Assembly (NCBI GenBank): GCA_001800315.1
Contig: MGVE01000020.1
Span: forward strand, 216,604-280,603
Direction: 5' to 3'
Length of the DNA: 64,000 bases
Origin: Elusimicrobia bacterium RIFOXYA2_FULL_47_53
Lineage (GTDB): Bacteria; Elusimicrobiota; Endomicrobiia; Endomicrobiales; XYA2-FULL-47-53
Shown one piece after another: positions 8,913 to 18,221 of this stretch. The notes beneath the pieces were generated by a model that was not told where the DNA came from, searched no databases, and saw only the letters and a program-made list of their open reading frames with translations. The first letter of the stretch is position 1, and every line of letters begins with the position of its first letter. The position numbers were made by a program, and so were the translations under genes.

Positions 8913-10187
8913 TTACCAGGTTGTCTGCACTTCTTTCCAGGATATCTGGCGGGCTGTAGCGTTGGAAACCCTGACACTTGAAGAAACCGCAAGGTCGTAA
9001 TAGATTTTAAAGGTGTTAAAGCTGACCTCGCCTATTATTTTTGCCGAACCCACAAGGGTAGCGTTTCCTCCCGCGCTGTTTAAGTTGCCTCCGCAGTAGA
9101 GAAAGCCGTGCATCCCGCAGTTTGTAACACCGTAAGTGGCGGAACCCTCCCCGGGATAATTATAGCTCGGATTAATTTCTTTTTGTTTTACATATTCAAG
9201 GTCCGCCTGTGGGGGGACATTCGCGGTAAAGCTGACGCCGTCACCCTTAAAATCAACATTTCCTTCGCCTATCATGGCCTGGAGCTGTACGAATGAGCCG
9301 GTCTGTCCGTCTAAAGTGCCGTCAGTATAAATTACACAGGTTGAAGATCTGAATTTGTAGCCTCCGAATAAGCGAATGCCGCCATTATTTTGTGACGCGA
9401 GGAAATATCCGCTTCCGGTTGGAGATGATACGGCAAGCTGGGCGCCGGTGGCTTTCTTAATAGTGCCTCCGCCGCAGCTTGTTGGGATGCTGGATTTTTT
9501 GGCTATGTCCCTGTAAAAAGGAAGGTCTATTTGAGTGCCTGTTCCAAGGTCTTCAAAAGCCCAGAATTCCTTTCCGTCGGAATTTGGGGCCGTGGGGTCC
9601 GAGTCCCTCGGATCAATCTGGCCTATGGAATATTTTCTCGGATACCAGCTGGACAGGCCGGTTATATCCGTAAACGATACTATCGGGCCCCAGTGAACAT
9701 CCAGATTCGGTTTCCAGGAGAGGCCGCCGTCAATGTTCATGGCGGAATCTACCACTGCTTTTGACATTACTATTTCAATGCATCGGACCGCGCTGTTCGT
9801 GGGGTCTCTTCCCTTGGACCTTATTGTAATTTCCCCGGGGTCGGGGCCCGCAAAAATATCTACTTTGTACTGGCCGGAGAGTTTTGTGCCGGCGGAATCG
9901 GAATAAATGTCGTAGGTAACATCATCATCGTAGCCCGAAATCGGGGTGCCGTAGATAACGGATTCCCAGTTCGCGGTATTTTCCGCGAGTTTCCATTTGC
10001 CGCGGTCGGCGCCGGCTTCGGCCGCGTGGAAGGCGCGGGAGGTCTTGCTCTGTTTCGCGGTCCACCGGGACTCGCTTTGAACCATGAAAACCAGGGCGGG
10101 GATAATAATCATAAATATTATCATTATGCCCATGATTATCATAAGGGTCTGTCCGCTGCTGGATGATTTTTTAAAATTTTCGTTCAT
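8913..10187 (-). CDS. PilX-like type IV pilus assembly protein
   Basis: A 424-residue protein with a short cytoplasmic leader and one N-terminal membrane helix (TLMIIMGIMIIFMIIIPALVF). The PilX-like motif AFHAAEAGADRGKWKL follows. The remaining 350 residues are glycine- and serine-rich beta-type sequence with no recognised enzyme motif. The cleavage-site glycine (SSSSGQTL) is present but lacks the Glu at +5 of classical pilins, as is usual for PilX_N proteins. Position after PilW- and PilV-like genes supports a minor pilin or pilus-tip role. The length exceeds usual PilX (about 170-200 aa). Confidence 0.65.
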   Translation of the reverse strand: MNENFKKSSSSGQTLMIIMGIMIIFMIIIPALVFMVQSESRWTAKQSKTSRAFHAAEAGADRGKWKLAENTANWESVIYGTPISGYDDDVTYDIYSDSAGTKLSGQYKVDIFAGPDPGEITIRSKGRDPTNSAVRCIEIVMSKAVVDSAMNIDGGLSWKPNLDVHWGPIVSFTDITGLSSWYPRKYSIGQIDPRDSDPTAPNSDGKEFWAFEDLGTGTQIDLPFYRDIAKKSSIPTSCGGGTIKKATGAQLAVSSPTGSGYFLASQNNGGIRLFGGYKFRSSTCVIYTDGTLDGQTGSFVQLQAMIGEGNVDFKGDGVSFTANVPPQADLEYVKQKEINPSYNYPGEGSATYGVTNCGMHGFLYCGGNLNSAGGNATLVGSAKIIGEVSFNTFKIYYDLAVSSSVRVSNATARQISWKEVQTTW

Positions 10188-10200
10188 AGTGTCCCGGCCT

Positions 10201-10725
10201 TTAGTTCATTATTCTGACTTTTTCCACCGACAACTGCAGGGTTTTCGCGGCGCCTTCATAAGTGGCTTTTTCAAAACAGAGCGAAACCGAAAGTATTGAA
10301 TTGTCGTCAAGCCTCGGATAGGTGAATATAAGGTTCCTCAGGTTGTCGGCCACTTTATTTTCGTGCCAGACAGAGGAGCCCTCGTCTTTCCTGGCCATAA
10401 AGAACTTGTCGTTAATCTGATAGAAGCGGTAGGCCTTTCCGTTGATGTGGGTAAATTCAACCATGGAGCAGGGCGGATGGCTGGAGTTGTATCTTGTTAT
10501 GGTCACGGTGTCGGCCTGGCCCTGCCGTAGCGTCCTGTTCATAAGGTCAATGCAGACTCTGGCGTCTCTTTGAATTTCGCCCTTCGCGGTAGCCAGCCTT
10601 GAAAATTTTAAGCCGTTTATCATAAAGGTCCCTATCACCGAGGACAATATGCCTAAAATTGCCACGGAAATAAGGAGTTCTACAAGGGTGACGCCTCTGG
10701 AATTATTTTTATTCATAGTAATCAT
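10201..10725 (-). CDS. PilW/GspJ-like minor pseudopilin
   Basis: A 174-residue prepilin. The class III signal peptide has the cleavage site SRG-VTLVELL, with Glu at +5, followed by a hydrophobic helix. The first ATG (10725) overlaps the upstream stop as ATGA. A second ATG three codons later gives an equally plausible leader of eight residues. The C-terminal half is beta-rich as in GspJ/PilW. It should be processed by the PilD peptidase and inserted into the type IV pilus or type II secretion pseudopilus. Confidence 0.75.
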   Translation of the reverse strand: MITMNKNNSRGVTLVELLISVAILGILSSVIGTFMINGLKFSRLATAKGEIQRDARVCIDLMNRTLRQGQADTVTITRYNSSHPPCSMVEFTHINGKAYRFYQINDKFFMARKDEGSSVWHENKVADNLRNLIFTYPRLDDNSILSVSLCFEKATYEGAAKTLQLSVEKVRIMN

Positions 10726-13250
10726 GGCCAGGTAAAGTTTATTCCCGGCGCGGTCGCGCCCGAGGTAACCGGGTTGCCGAGCGACTGTTTTTTTGAGTAG
10801 GCAGTGGTTCCGCCTCCCATGGTACTGTACCAGGCGTAAACATTGTAGGTATGGCCGCCCCTGACTTCAAGCTCGTAGGTTCCGTCCGACTTGCTGACAG
10901 TTCCATAGTAGAGGCTTCCGCTTGCTATCAGGGCATTGTTAATATCGGGAGGATCCGTAGTGATAGTGGATGTGGTGGCAATAATAAGCACCCCGGTTTC
11001 TATCGCGGCGCTGTTGTTGGTGACGGTTCCCGCGAGTTTTCCAAAAGCCGATGTCACCGTGTAAGAGCTGAAAAAACCGCTCGTATCGGTCCACTTTGTG
11101 GAACCTGCCGCGACCGTAACGATTCTTTGCGAGGGGCTGGAAATCTCCCCGGAATCAAGGGTCGGGACTATGGTGTAGTTATTTTTGGATGTGGAACAGT
11201 TGCTGAGGTAAAAGCGGCCGTCAGCCTGGGTAAAAGTTATCCCGGACTCATTGCCGTTGTTGTCATAGGCTACTATGTATATATCGGGCAGAGGATCGCC
11301 GGAATTGGAAAGAACCCTGCCGGCAATAATTCCTCCCGGAGCTATGTCAAAATTTGTATTGCTTGTAATCTGGCCCTGATTCACCGGAACGGTGCTTATG
11401 TACTGGCTCGTGTAGCTGGAGTTAAGGTTGCCTGGATTAGCGGTAATGTTGTAAAGGCCCGGGTCAAGCGCTATGGTATAGCCGCCCCAGGCGTTAGAGT
11501 AGGTAAAATATACACCCGCCTCAACTTTTATTCCCGAAACTCCTACGCCTCCCGAGCGGACATATCCCGTTACAAGCCCCGTGCTCGCCTCGCTTGAAAG
11601 TATTGTGTAGTAGCGGTCCGCGAGAGGCCACGCCGGAGTAGTCGTGCTGTTTGAGACACCGACAGTCTGTCCGTTGTTTAAGAGGGTTACATTGCCTACT
11701 TGCCGAAAGGATTTGTAGCCATACATTCCGCTGTAATACATTCCCAAATTCCATGTTCCCGTGGCAACATTGGGCAGATAAAAGTACCCGGTGGTAGAGG
11801 CGGTGACGGGGCTGGAGGTAGAGTCGTCCGATGTTATTATCGCGCTTGCCGCGGGGGATCCGCTCGTAGGTGTGGAGATAGAAATACTGTTTTTAGGATA
11901 ATAGTCCGGGCTTGCCCCAATACTAATATTCTTGTGAAAATCATTGCTGTTATTATATGTGTCAAACGCGTTTCCAAGAATTTGCGAGTATGTGTTAGGG
12001 CAGGAGTATCTTATGTGCGTTTTGCCATCGTCAAGACCGTTGCCGTCCTTGATTGGAGAAGTTTCAAAATAAGTAAACCCGGAAGGGCCGGGATTATCCC
12101 CGGCTGGCTGGGTCCAGCCCACCATATCAGAGTACCAGGCACTAATTGTCCCGGGTTTCTTTGTCAGCAAGAATATCGCGCCTCTCTCGTCTTCTTTTAT
12201 CCTGTCCCCATCATCATAATACGCGTCCGCGTCAATTAAAAAGGCGCCGGTGTTAACGGTGCTTGTATTCGCGACAAGGTAATAATGGTAAGGTAATATT
12301 GTGTTGTTGGCTACGGTCAGGTTAGAGGATGGCGCGAGAAGGCTTGCGGGATCGCCTTCTTTTACGGTGTATAAATAGAAATGGTTTGCGTCCACAGTCC
12401 ACTGAAATGTCGTGGGGTTGTAAAGCTCTACCCACTCAAAATCATCGCCCGCCGCGGTCTCGGAACTGGAGACTATCTTTGATATAACGATATGGTCGTT
12501 GACAAACACATAGCCCGTGACATTCCCGACGGCCATTTTGGTAAGGTATATATCGCAGTTAACCGCGCCCGAGACATTAAGAGAAGGGGAAGTGTTTACC
12601 CAGTAGCCGTCTTTAGACGCCCTGACCTGATAAGTTCCCGTGGGAACTTTTATTGAGTACGCGCCGGATGCGTCTGTCGTAGAATTCCAGTTCAGGTTAT
12701 CTACTACCTCAACACTCGCCTGGCTAAGGAGCGCGGAAGTTCCCTGCTCCTTAATAAGCCCCGAAATTACTCCGTCCAGTGGTTTGCGGTTCGGGTCATT
12801 CCTCAGGTTTGCCAGAGAGAAAGATTTTTGATTGCCTTCCTCATTCCATAAAACAGTTATTGTAATTTTCTTTATACCGGTATCTCCCGCGTCGGGAAGC
12901 GCCTCAACAAGATCGCCGGAAGCGTTTTCCACGGCGCGCTGGATAAGCACCCTTCTTTCATAGCTGATATCACCGACTAAAACTCCCTTTTCGGGGGGAT
13001 AATAAGTGTTATCGTACCCATAAGATAGCATGTCGCTCATGGTCGTTGCGCTAAGGCGTGAGTAAGGGACATTTTTTAAAAATTCTATTTTTTCCTGGGC
13101 GAGGTTTGCGGCGACGGTGCGGGTGCGGTTTATTAATATGCCTTTCCCGAGCTTAAAATACACAAGGGTGACTGAGGTAAAGAATATGCCTATGATGGCG
13201 ACGCTTATCACCATTTCCATAAGGCTGAAACCGTTCGGTTTTTTGCGCAT
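10722..13250 (-). CDS. PilV-like prepilin fused to lamin-tail and carboxypeptidase-regulatory domains
   Basis: An 842-residue protein. The ATG at 13250 is chosen because it gives a seven-residue prepilin leader, MRKKPNG, before FSLMEMVISVAIIG; a TTG at 13274 would add eight residues but has no ribosome site. The first 150 residues resemble PilV/GspI minor pilins. A carboxypeptidase-regulatory-like repeat follows (GVISGLIKEQG, YSIKVPTGTYQVRASKDGY). Next comes a lamin-tail-type domain (IVISKIVSSSE, DFEWVELYNPT, YYLVANTS), then about four more regulatory-like beta-sandwich repeats (for example GGYTIALDPGLYNITANPG). It has no cysteine-rich or enzymatic motif. A tip adhesin displayed on a pilus is the natural inference. 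Confidence 0.75.
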   Translation of the reverse strand: MRKKPNGFSLMEMVISVAIIGIFFTSVTLVYFKLGKGILINRTRTVAANLAQEKIEFLKNVPYSRLSATTMSDMLSYGYDNTYYPPEKGVLVGDISYERRVLIQRAVENASGDLVEALPDAGDTGIKKITITVLWNEEGNQKSFSLANLRNDPNRKPLDGVISGLIKEQGTSALLSQASVEVVDNLNWNSTTDASGAYSIKVPTGTYQVRASKDGYWVNTSPSLNVSGAVNCDIYLTKMAVGNVTGYVFVNDHIVISKIVSSSETAAGDDFEWVELYNPTTFQWTVDANHFYLYTVKEGDPASLLAPSSNLTVANNTILPYHYYLVANTSTVNTGAFLIDADAYYDDGDRIKEDERGAIFLLTKKPGTISAWYSDMVGWTQPAGDNPGPSGFTYFETSPIKDGNGLDDGKTHIRYSCPNTYSQILGNAFDTYNNSNDFHKNISIGASPDYYPKNSISISTPTSGSPAASAIITSDDSTSSPVTASTTGYFYLPNVATGTWNLGMYYSGMYGYKSFRQVGNVTLLNNGQTVGVSNSTTTPAWPLADRYYTILSSEASTGLVTGYVRSGGVGVSGIKVEAGVYFTYSNAWGGYTIALDPGLYNITANPGNLNSSYTSQYISTVPVNQGQITSNTNFDIAPGGIIAGRVLSNSGDPLPDIYIVAYDNNGNESGITFTQADGRFYLSNCSTSKNNYTIVPTLDSGEISSPSQRIVTVAAGSTKWTDTSGFFSSYTVTSAFGKLAGTVTNNSAAIETGVLIIATTSTITTDPPDINNALIASGSLYYGTVSKSDGTYELEVRGGHTYNVYAWYSTMGGGTTAYSKKQSLGNPVTSGATAPGINFTWP

Positions 13251-13315
13251 AAAGTTATCCGGGTTGGAAAACAAAACACAAACAAAATTCTATTGGATTT
13301 GAATATTCCCTTATA

Positions 13316-13344
13316 AATATAACAGGTATTTGTCTTTTTGTCAA
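13316..13344 (-). promoter_or_regulatory. Promoter of minor-pilin operon
   Basis: On the minus strand TTGACA (13339-13344), a 17-bp spacer and TATATT (13316-13321) form a near-consensus promoter. The inferred leader to the ATG at 13250 is about 60 nt. It diverges from the promoter of the 13392 gene. Confidence 0.75.
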
Positions 13345-13350
13345 GGCAGC

Positions 13351-13380
13351 TTGAAAGCATATCAATATTTTTGTTATAAT
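13351..13380 (+). promoter_or_regulatory. Promoter of secreted GH57-like gene
   Basis: TTGAAA (13351-13356), an 18-bp spacer and TATAAT (13375-13380). The ATG at 13392 lies only about five bases after the expected start site and has no Shine-Dalgarno sequence, so the mRNA may be nearly leaderless. Confidence 0.65.
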
Positions 13381-13391
13381 ACAGTTTCATC

Positions 13392-15047
13392 ATGGCTAAA
13401 AAACGCCCGTTTTTCAGTTTGCATATTGTCCTGTCCTGCTTTCTTCTCCTTTCGGCCGCGGCGCACAAGAACGCCTACTGCCAGGAAACCGGAAAGAAAT
13501 ACCTCATTATACTGGGAGACTGGGGCAATGGCGGGCCGCCCGTCCAGATAACGGCTCTGCTCGGCAAAACGCCGGGCCTGAGGCTTGCCGCCGCGTGGCC
13601 CGGTTCTCTGAAACCCACAGCGGAGGTTACAGAGCTTGTCAAATCCGGAACCCTGGATCCGGTGCTTTCTCTTGAGAGCGAACCGGTCTTTCCTTTGCTT
13701 TACTCTCTTAAAATTTCATCGCCGGCGCCTTTTTCGTTCAGCAGGCCGGAAGATATTGACGCTGTGATATACAGGGCGCAGTACGATTTTTCGCATAATT
13801 GGAACTGGCAGAACAAGAGCCTGTTTCTGCGTTCGGGGATGTTTTCAAACAGCCTCACCGACATTTTCAGAAGGCTCGGTATTTCCTGGGTCAATATGTC
13901 GTCCAGCCAGGATACGCCTCAGGGCATATACAACGCCGGAGGCCTGCTTGTGGCATCCTGCGGTGAAGAGGCCTTCACTACGCCTCAGGAATGCTTTGAA
14001 TATGTGAAATCCGGCGGCAATACCGTTGTCGTTCTTGTTTTTGCCCGGCCCAATTATTTAAGCGCCGGGTTTCTTTCGGAGCTTTGGGGGCTGATCAGCG
14101 CCGATTCAAGCATTGAAACCGTGACGCCCTTAATGCTTTACTCGGGAGCCGTTAAAGGCTTTGCCGTCAATCCCGGCGCCCCGGCGGATTCCGACACAAG
14201 CCGTTATACGGCAAACCCGGAAGTATTTTGCAGGATTTCAACGATTAGAAACGATATTGAAAATTATAAAAATTCCGGACAGGCCGAGCCGGCGGCGCTT
14301 GAGGGCCTTCGCGGCGAAATATACCAGCTTTATCATTTTGAGTTTATCTCCAACATTGTTTCCGAGGTAAAGCCGGAGGATGAGCAGTTTTTCAGGGCCA
14401 GAGCCTACAATATCTACACGCTTATGGGACAGCAGGTCCCGGAAATAATAAACCAGCCCATGGGTTCGGTTTTCGCGCCGGCAGCGGCGAGCAGTTCCAC
14501 TTTTTCGTCAACCATTTCGTCGGACACCCTTACATTCCGCAATGTTATTGAAAGCGGCTCCTCTGCCGCCATTGAGAGCTTAAATATTTCGGTTGAGCAG
14601 GAAGATATTGTCTTTTCGGCGGTTGTCTCCAGTTCCGCGAGGCACGCGCGCGGGCTGGATATATATTTTGACTTAAACAACAAGCGCGGCGCGGGCCTGA
14701 TGACATTCCTGCCGGGCCTCTCGTTTTTGTTTGAGCCGGAAGACGCCTGGGAGTTCGCTCTGCGGATAGAAAACAATGAGGCGGCCCTTTACAGGTTCGG
14801 CAGAGCCAAACCTGTTTTAGTTCAGCGGTTCAGGGCCTCAAGGAACTTTTCAGTAAAAATACCGAGGACTGTATTAAGGGGCAATCCGGTCAGATGGGGC
14901 TATCAGGCCGTGCTGTTTTCCAGGGCGGCGCAGAATGACGAGTTGACGCTTCACGACCTGCTCAAGCCCGTTGCCTCAATAAGCGCGGATAAATTGCTCA
15001 GCCAGCCGGCTACGCAGGTACCGATGGCGAGGATCTCCGCGCGCTAA
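13392..15047 (+). CDS. Secreted GH57-like protein with glucodextranase-type C-terminal module
   Basis: A 551-residue exported protein with a Sec signal peptide (HIVLSCFLLLSAAAHKNAYC). Residues about 35-350 have features reminiscent of GH57/polysaccharide-deacetylase barrels: YLIILGDWGN strand, a segment on the source-of-light order LFLRSGMFSNSLTDIFRRLG, then WVNM. I could not identify catalytic residues, so the assignment is tentative. Residues about 375-540 look like the binding module found at the end of glucodextranases (DIYFDLNNKRGAG, FLPG, AWEFALRIE). A periplasmic role in glucan binding or breakdown is inferred. The genes downstream are signalling proteins. Confidence 0.45.
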   Translation: MAKKRPFFSLHIVLSCFLLLSAAAHKNAYCQETGKKYLIILGDWGNGGPPVQITALLGKTPGLRLAAAWPGSLKPTAEVTELVKSGTLDPVLSLESEPVFPLLYSLKISSPAPFSFSRPEDIDAVIYRAQYDFSHNWNWQNKSLFLRSGMFSNSLTDIFRRLGISWVNMSSSQDTPQGIYNAGGLLVASCGEEAFTTPQECFEYVKSGGNTVVVLVFARPNYLSAGFLSELWGLISADSSIETVTPLMLYSGAVKGFAVNPGAPADSDTSRYTANPEVFCRISTIRNDIENYKNSGQAEPAALEGLRGEIYQLYHFEFISNIVSEVKPEDEQFFRARAYNIYTLMGQQVPEIINQPMGSVFAPAAASSSTFSSTISSDTLTFRNVIESGSSAAIESLNISVEQEDIVFSAVVSSSARHARGLDIYFDLNNKRGAGLMTFLPGLSFLFEPEDAWEFALRIENNEAALYRFGRAKPVLVQRFRASRNFSVKIPRTVLRGNPVRWGYQAVLFSRAAQNDELTLHDLLKPVASISADKLLSQPATQVPMARISAR

Positions 15048-15070
15048 AGCAGCGGATTAACGGAGTCAAT

Positions 15071-15739
15071 ATGGCAAAACTTCTTTTTGTCACCGACAAC
15101 ACAAAAATTTTCACGGCCATCAGGGAATCTTTCGCGAAATACGGCTATTTTCTTGATGTCGCGATATCAGCCGACGAAGCCGTAAGCCGCATCAGGGCGG
15201 GGAAACCGGACGCCGTCATTCTTGGTCACTCCGGCGTTTCAAAGGATGTTTTCTCGGGCATGGTTAAAAGAAGCGGCATAAACTCTCTGCCGATAGCGGA
15301 GTTCAGCGCGGAGGAGCTGGCGGCCCTGGACATTAAGGCGATGACGGACAAAATATCGTCGGCTCTTTCCAAGAAAAAAGTTCTCATCGCCGAAGACGAC
15401 AGGCAGATGTCTCAGATCTTTCAGTCATTGCTCGCGGCCAGCGGTTTTGAGGTCAGGGCGGCTTTTGACGGCGCCGAGACGCTTTCCGAGATTAAGTCCT
15501 GGAAGCCTAACCTTGTGGTTTTAGATATCATGCTCCCCGTTATAGACGGATTCCATATCTGCCAGATGCTCAACGAGGACCCTTCATTTGAAATCAGGCC
15601 CAAAGTTTTGATAATATCTGGCAGAGGCAGCGACTGGGACCAGAACCTCGGCGCGGCCTGCGGGGCGGAAGAGTATCTTGTCAAGCCCGTGAACAACGCG
15701 GTATTTATAAATAAAGTTAAAGAGATTACCGGCAGATAA
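15071..15739 (+). CDS. Tandem receiver-domain protein, first receiver degenerate
   Basis: A 222-residue protein of two CheY-like domains. The first (residues 1-100) begins KLLFVTDNTKIF, but the phospho-acceptor strand reads AVILGHSG, without aspartate, and no conserved lysine is apparent. The second (about 101-222) is intact: VLIAEDDRQM, VVLDIMLPVIDGF with the acceptor Asp, and EEYLVKPVNN with the conserved Lys. It has no output domain. It is 10 bp upstream of a receiver-GGDEF protein and probably acts with it. Confidence 0.85.
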   Translation: MAKLLFVTDNTKIFTAIRESFAKYGYFLDVAISADEAVSRIRAGKPDAVILGHSGVSKDVFSGMVKRSGINSLPIAEFSAEELAALDIKAMTDKISSALSKKKVLIAEDDRQMSQIFQSLLAASGFEVRAAFDGAETLSEIKSWKPNLVVLDIMLPVIDGFHICQMLNEDPSFEIRPKVLIISGRGSDWDQNLGAACGAEEYLVKPVNNAVFINKVKEITGR

Positions 15740-15749
15740 TGAGGCTAAT

Positions 15750-16667
15750 ATGTGCGCGAAAATTCTTATAGTTGACGACGATCAGGAAATACAGGAACTT
15801 CTTAAATTTACCCTTGAAGACGAGCACCACCAGGTAATCTCGGCTGAGGACGGGGAGGCCGGCGTGCGCATGGCGACAGGGGAACACCCCGACCTGATAA
15901 TTCTTGATGTGAATATGCCCAAGCTTTCGGGTTTTGAGGTGCTTGAGAAAATCCGGGAGAACGGTTCCACCTGCCTGACTCCCGTCATAATGCTGACCTC
16001 CCAGGCAAAAACCAAAGACAGGATAACCGGTATAAAACTCGGAGCTGACGAGTATTTGAATAAGCCCTTTGAGCCTTTTGAAATAGTAGCCCGCGTTGAA
16101 GGGCTTTTGAAGAGAACCAGGGAGTCTCTGGCCGCGAACCCGCTCACGGGATTTCCGGGCAACCCTTCCATAGAAACCGAGATAAAAAGACGGCTTGAGG
16201 CCCGGGAAGTTTTTTCCGTGGTTTATTCCGATATTGACAATTTCAAGGCTTTTAACGACAAGTATGGTTTTGAAAAAGGCGACAATATAATCAGGTTGCT
16301 CTCGGTAATAATCAGAAGCGCCATTACGGAGTTCGGCGATAAAAATGATTTTCTGGGGCATATCGGCGGGGACGATTTCGTTATAGTCTCAACTGAGACC
16401 GGAGCCAGAACTCTCTGTGAAAAAATTATTCAGAACTTTGACGCCTTTGTTCCCAATCAGTACGACGAGGAGTCCATGGCCAAAGGTTTTATAATGGGGG
16501 TCAACCGCTCCGGCGCTGAAGAGAAGTTTCCTCTGATGACGGTATCGCTTGGCGTCGCGGTCGTGGAACCGGGAAAGTATAAGCATTATTCGCAGGTGGT
16601 TGAACGGGCAAAAGAACTTCTTAAGAAGGCAAAGCTTGATAGTTCCAGCGTCTATGTCGTAGGATAA
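15750..16667 (+). CDS. Response regulator with diguanylate cyclase (GGDEF) domain
   Basis: A 305-residue protein. The receiver domain (1-125) has ILIVDDDQEI, the acceptor LIILDVNMPK and YLNKPFEPFE. The GGDEF domain (about 135-305) has YSDIDNFKAFND and the active-site loop HIGGDDFVIV, a permitted GGDDF variant. Catalytic synthesis of cyclic di-GMP is expected upon phosphorylation. No RxxD inhibitory site is seen five residues before the loop (the sequence there is FGDKNDFLG), so product inhibition may be absent. It may regulate the adjacent pilin genes, but that is speculation from location. Confidence 0.88.
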   Translation: MCAKILIVDDDQEIQELLKFTLEDEHHQVISAEDGEAGVRMATGEHPDLIILDVNMPKLSGFEVLEKIRENGSTCLTPVIMLTSQAKTKDRITGIKLGADEYLNKPFEPFEIVARVEGLLKRTRESLAANPLTGFPGNPSIETEIKRRLEAREVFSVVYSDIDNFKAFNDKYGFEKGDNIIRLLSVIIRSAITEFGDKNDFLGHIGGDDFVIVSTETGARTLCEKIIQNFDAFVPNQYDEESMAKGFIMGVNRSGAEEKFPLMTVSLGVAVVEPGKYKHYSQVVERAKELLKKAKLDSSSVYVVG

Positions 16668-16677
16668 AAAGGGTTGG

Positions 16678-18219
16678 TTATTTAATAATAAATATCAGGA
16701 CGCCGGCTATTACGGCGGCCGTTAGAGTGCCGAGGGCAATTGAAACAAGAGATTGCCCTTTTTCTTTTGCTTTAGTAGTGGTAATTTGGGCTTTCCTGTT
16801 TTTAGCGGCCACTTTAACCTTGGTTATGGTAAGCTCTTTTTTTGTTATGTTTCCGGAACGATCCTGGGCGATGAAAGTCAGCAGGTTGATTCCTCCCCTG
16901 GGTATAAGGGCGGAAATAAATTTTCCGTTGTCGTCAATGTCCACATTTTTTTCGTTTATCTTAAGCTTAACCCAGGGTTCTGATTTTCCTTCAATGTTGA
17001 CAAACTCCGTGTCAACCTCGTCGTTATCCTGCGGGGCGTAGATCTCAAGAAGCGGCGGGGTTGTGTCAATAACAAACTGTATGGGGCTGCAGAACTGGCC
17101 CTCAAAGCCAAGCTCGTCTACATAGGCAAACCTGTAAAAATAAATCCCGTCGGAAAGCTTGTATTTCTGAAAATCTACATTTACGCGGTCCTGGATTTTA
17201 TCTATCTCATCAAGCACCATGGAAGTGAACGCGGACGAAGTCGCTATCTGAAGATGGTATTTGTTTATTATCTGGCTTATCATTTTGGCGCTGTTTTTTT
17301 CTTCTCCGTTTTTGGAGGCGCCGTTTTTCGCTGATCCGGGATCGGCCGAGTCCTGCGAGGGGCCTGCCTGCGTTGTCCCTGCAGGGGTTTTAATGTTTAA
17401 CTCAAGCGAGGTCGCCGTGGCCCTGGCGGAGGCTTTAATGTTGGTGCCGGGTATTTCGCTGGTGGCTGAAAGGTTCATGTCCGGCATCGGCGGCAAAGCT
17501 CTGGGCAGTGAAGGCGGCTGGCTGAATTTAACTTCGGTTCCGAAACCTTTTGTGACAGTGACGGTTCTGCCCTGGGCCTTTACATCCACCGCGCCCTCGT
17601 AAACTTCCACGAGAGTGGTTTTATCCTCTTTAACTTTTGTCTTAAAGTCGGGAGCCGGGCCCCTGGGCACTATTTTGGGGTCTACGGCGGTATCGCTGGT
17701 GAGAACCCTTGTTTTGGAGGCTCTCACGCCGCCGGAAAGCAGGTCAATTTCTTCCCTGGACTGCTCGGGCCTCAGGATGATCAGCGAGTTCTCGTCAAGC
17801 TGGAGTATCTCGCCGGAGGAAAATTTTACTTTTGCCTTGGAAAGCTGAAGAGTCCTTAAGCCGTCCTCGTTATACAGCTCCATCTGCTCCCAGGCATTTT
17901 TCCAGTCGGCCTCGGTTCTCCTGCGGAACTTCACTTCGTTTAAAAGGTAAATAAGCCTGGCGGTCCTTAAGTTTTCCTTTATCAGAAGAATGGGTACCCT
18001 TAGTTTCATGCCGGGAAGAATTACATTCGGGTCGGACGAGGGAAGCTTGTTGTATTTCAGTATCTCCGGCCACAGCTGAGGGTTTTTGAGGTAATAATTA
18101 GCCACGCTCCAGAGGGTATCGCCTTCCTTTACGACGATTTCCTGCAGCACATCGGCTCCGGCCTTCAGGAAGAAGCCGCATATCAGGATTATTGATAAAG
18201 CTTTAATTATATTTTTCAT
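16678..18219 (-). CDS. LysM and FecR-like envelope protein
   Basis: A 513-residue protein. The ATG at 18219, two bases after the kinase stop, gives a signal peptide (IIKALSIILICGFFLKAGAD). A LysM domain follows (VVKEGDTLWSVANYYLKNP, ILPGMKLRVP). Next is a FecR-like beta region (SSGEILQLDENSLIIL, VEVYEGAVDVKAQG), then a proline/threonine-rich linker, an Ig-like domain (LEIYAPQDNDEVDTEF) and a C-terminal membrane helix (GTLTAAVIAGVLIFIIK). Murein binding through LysM and anchoring at both ends are expected. It is the third gene of an M23 peptidase-kinase-LysM operon. Confidence 0.75.
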   Translation of the reverse strand: MKNIIKALSIILICGFFLKAGADVLQEIVVKEGDTLWSVANYYLKNPQLWPEILKYNKLPSSDPNVILPGMKLRVPILLIKENLRTARLIYLLNEVKFRRRTEADWKNAWEQMELYNEDGLRTLQLSKAKVKFSSGEILQLDENSLIILRPEQSREEIDLLSGGVRASKTRVLTSDTAVDPKIVPRGPAPDFKTKVKEDKTTLVEVYEGAVDVKAQGRTVTVTKGFGTEVKFSQPPSLPRALPPMPDMNLSATSEIPGTNIKASARATATSLELNIKTPAGTTQAGPSQDSADPGSAKNGASKNGEEKNSAKMISQIINKYHLQIATSSAFTSMVLDEIDKIQDRVNVDFQKYKLSDGIYFYRFAYVDELGFEGQFCSPIQFVIDTTPPLLEIYAPQDNDEVDTEFVNIEGKSEPWVKLKINEKNVDIDDNGKFISALIPRGGINLLTFIAQDRSGNITKKELTITKVKVAAKNRKAQITTTKAKEKGQSLVSIALGTLTAAVIAGVLIFIIK

Positions 18220-18221
18220 AT

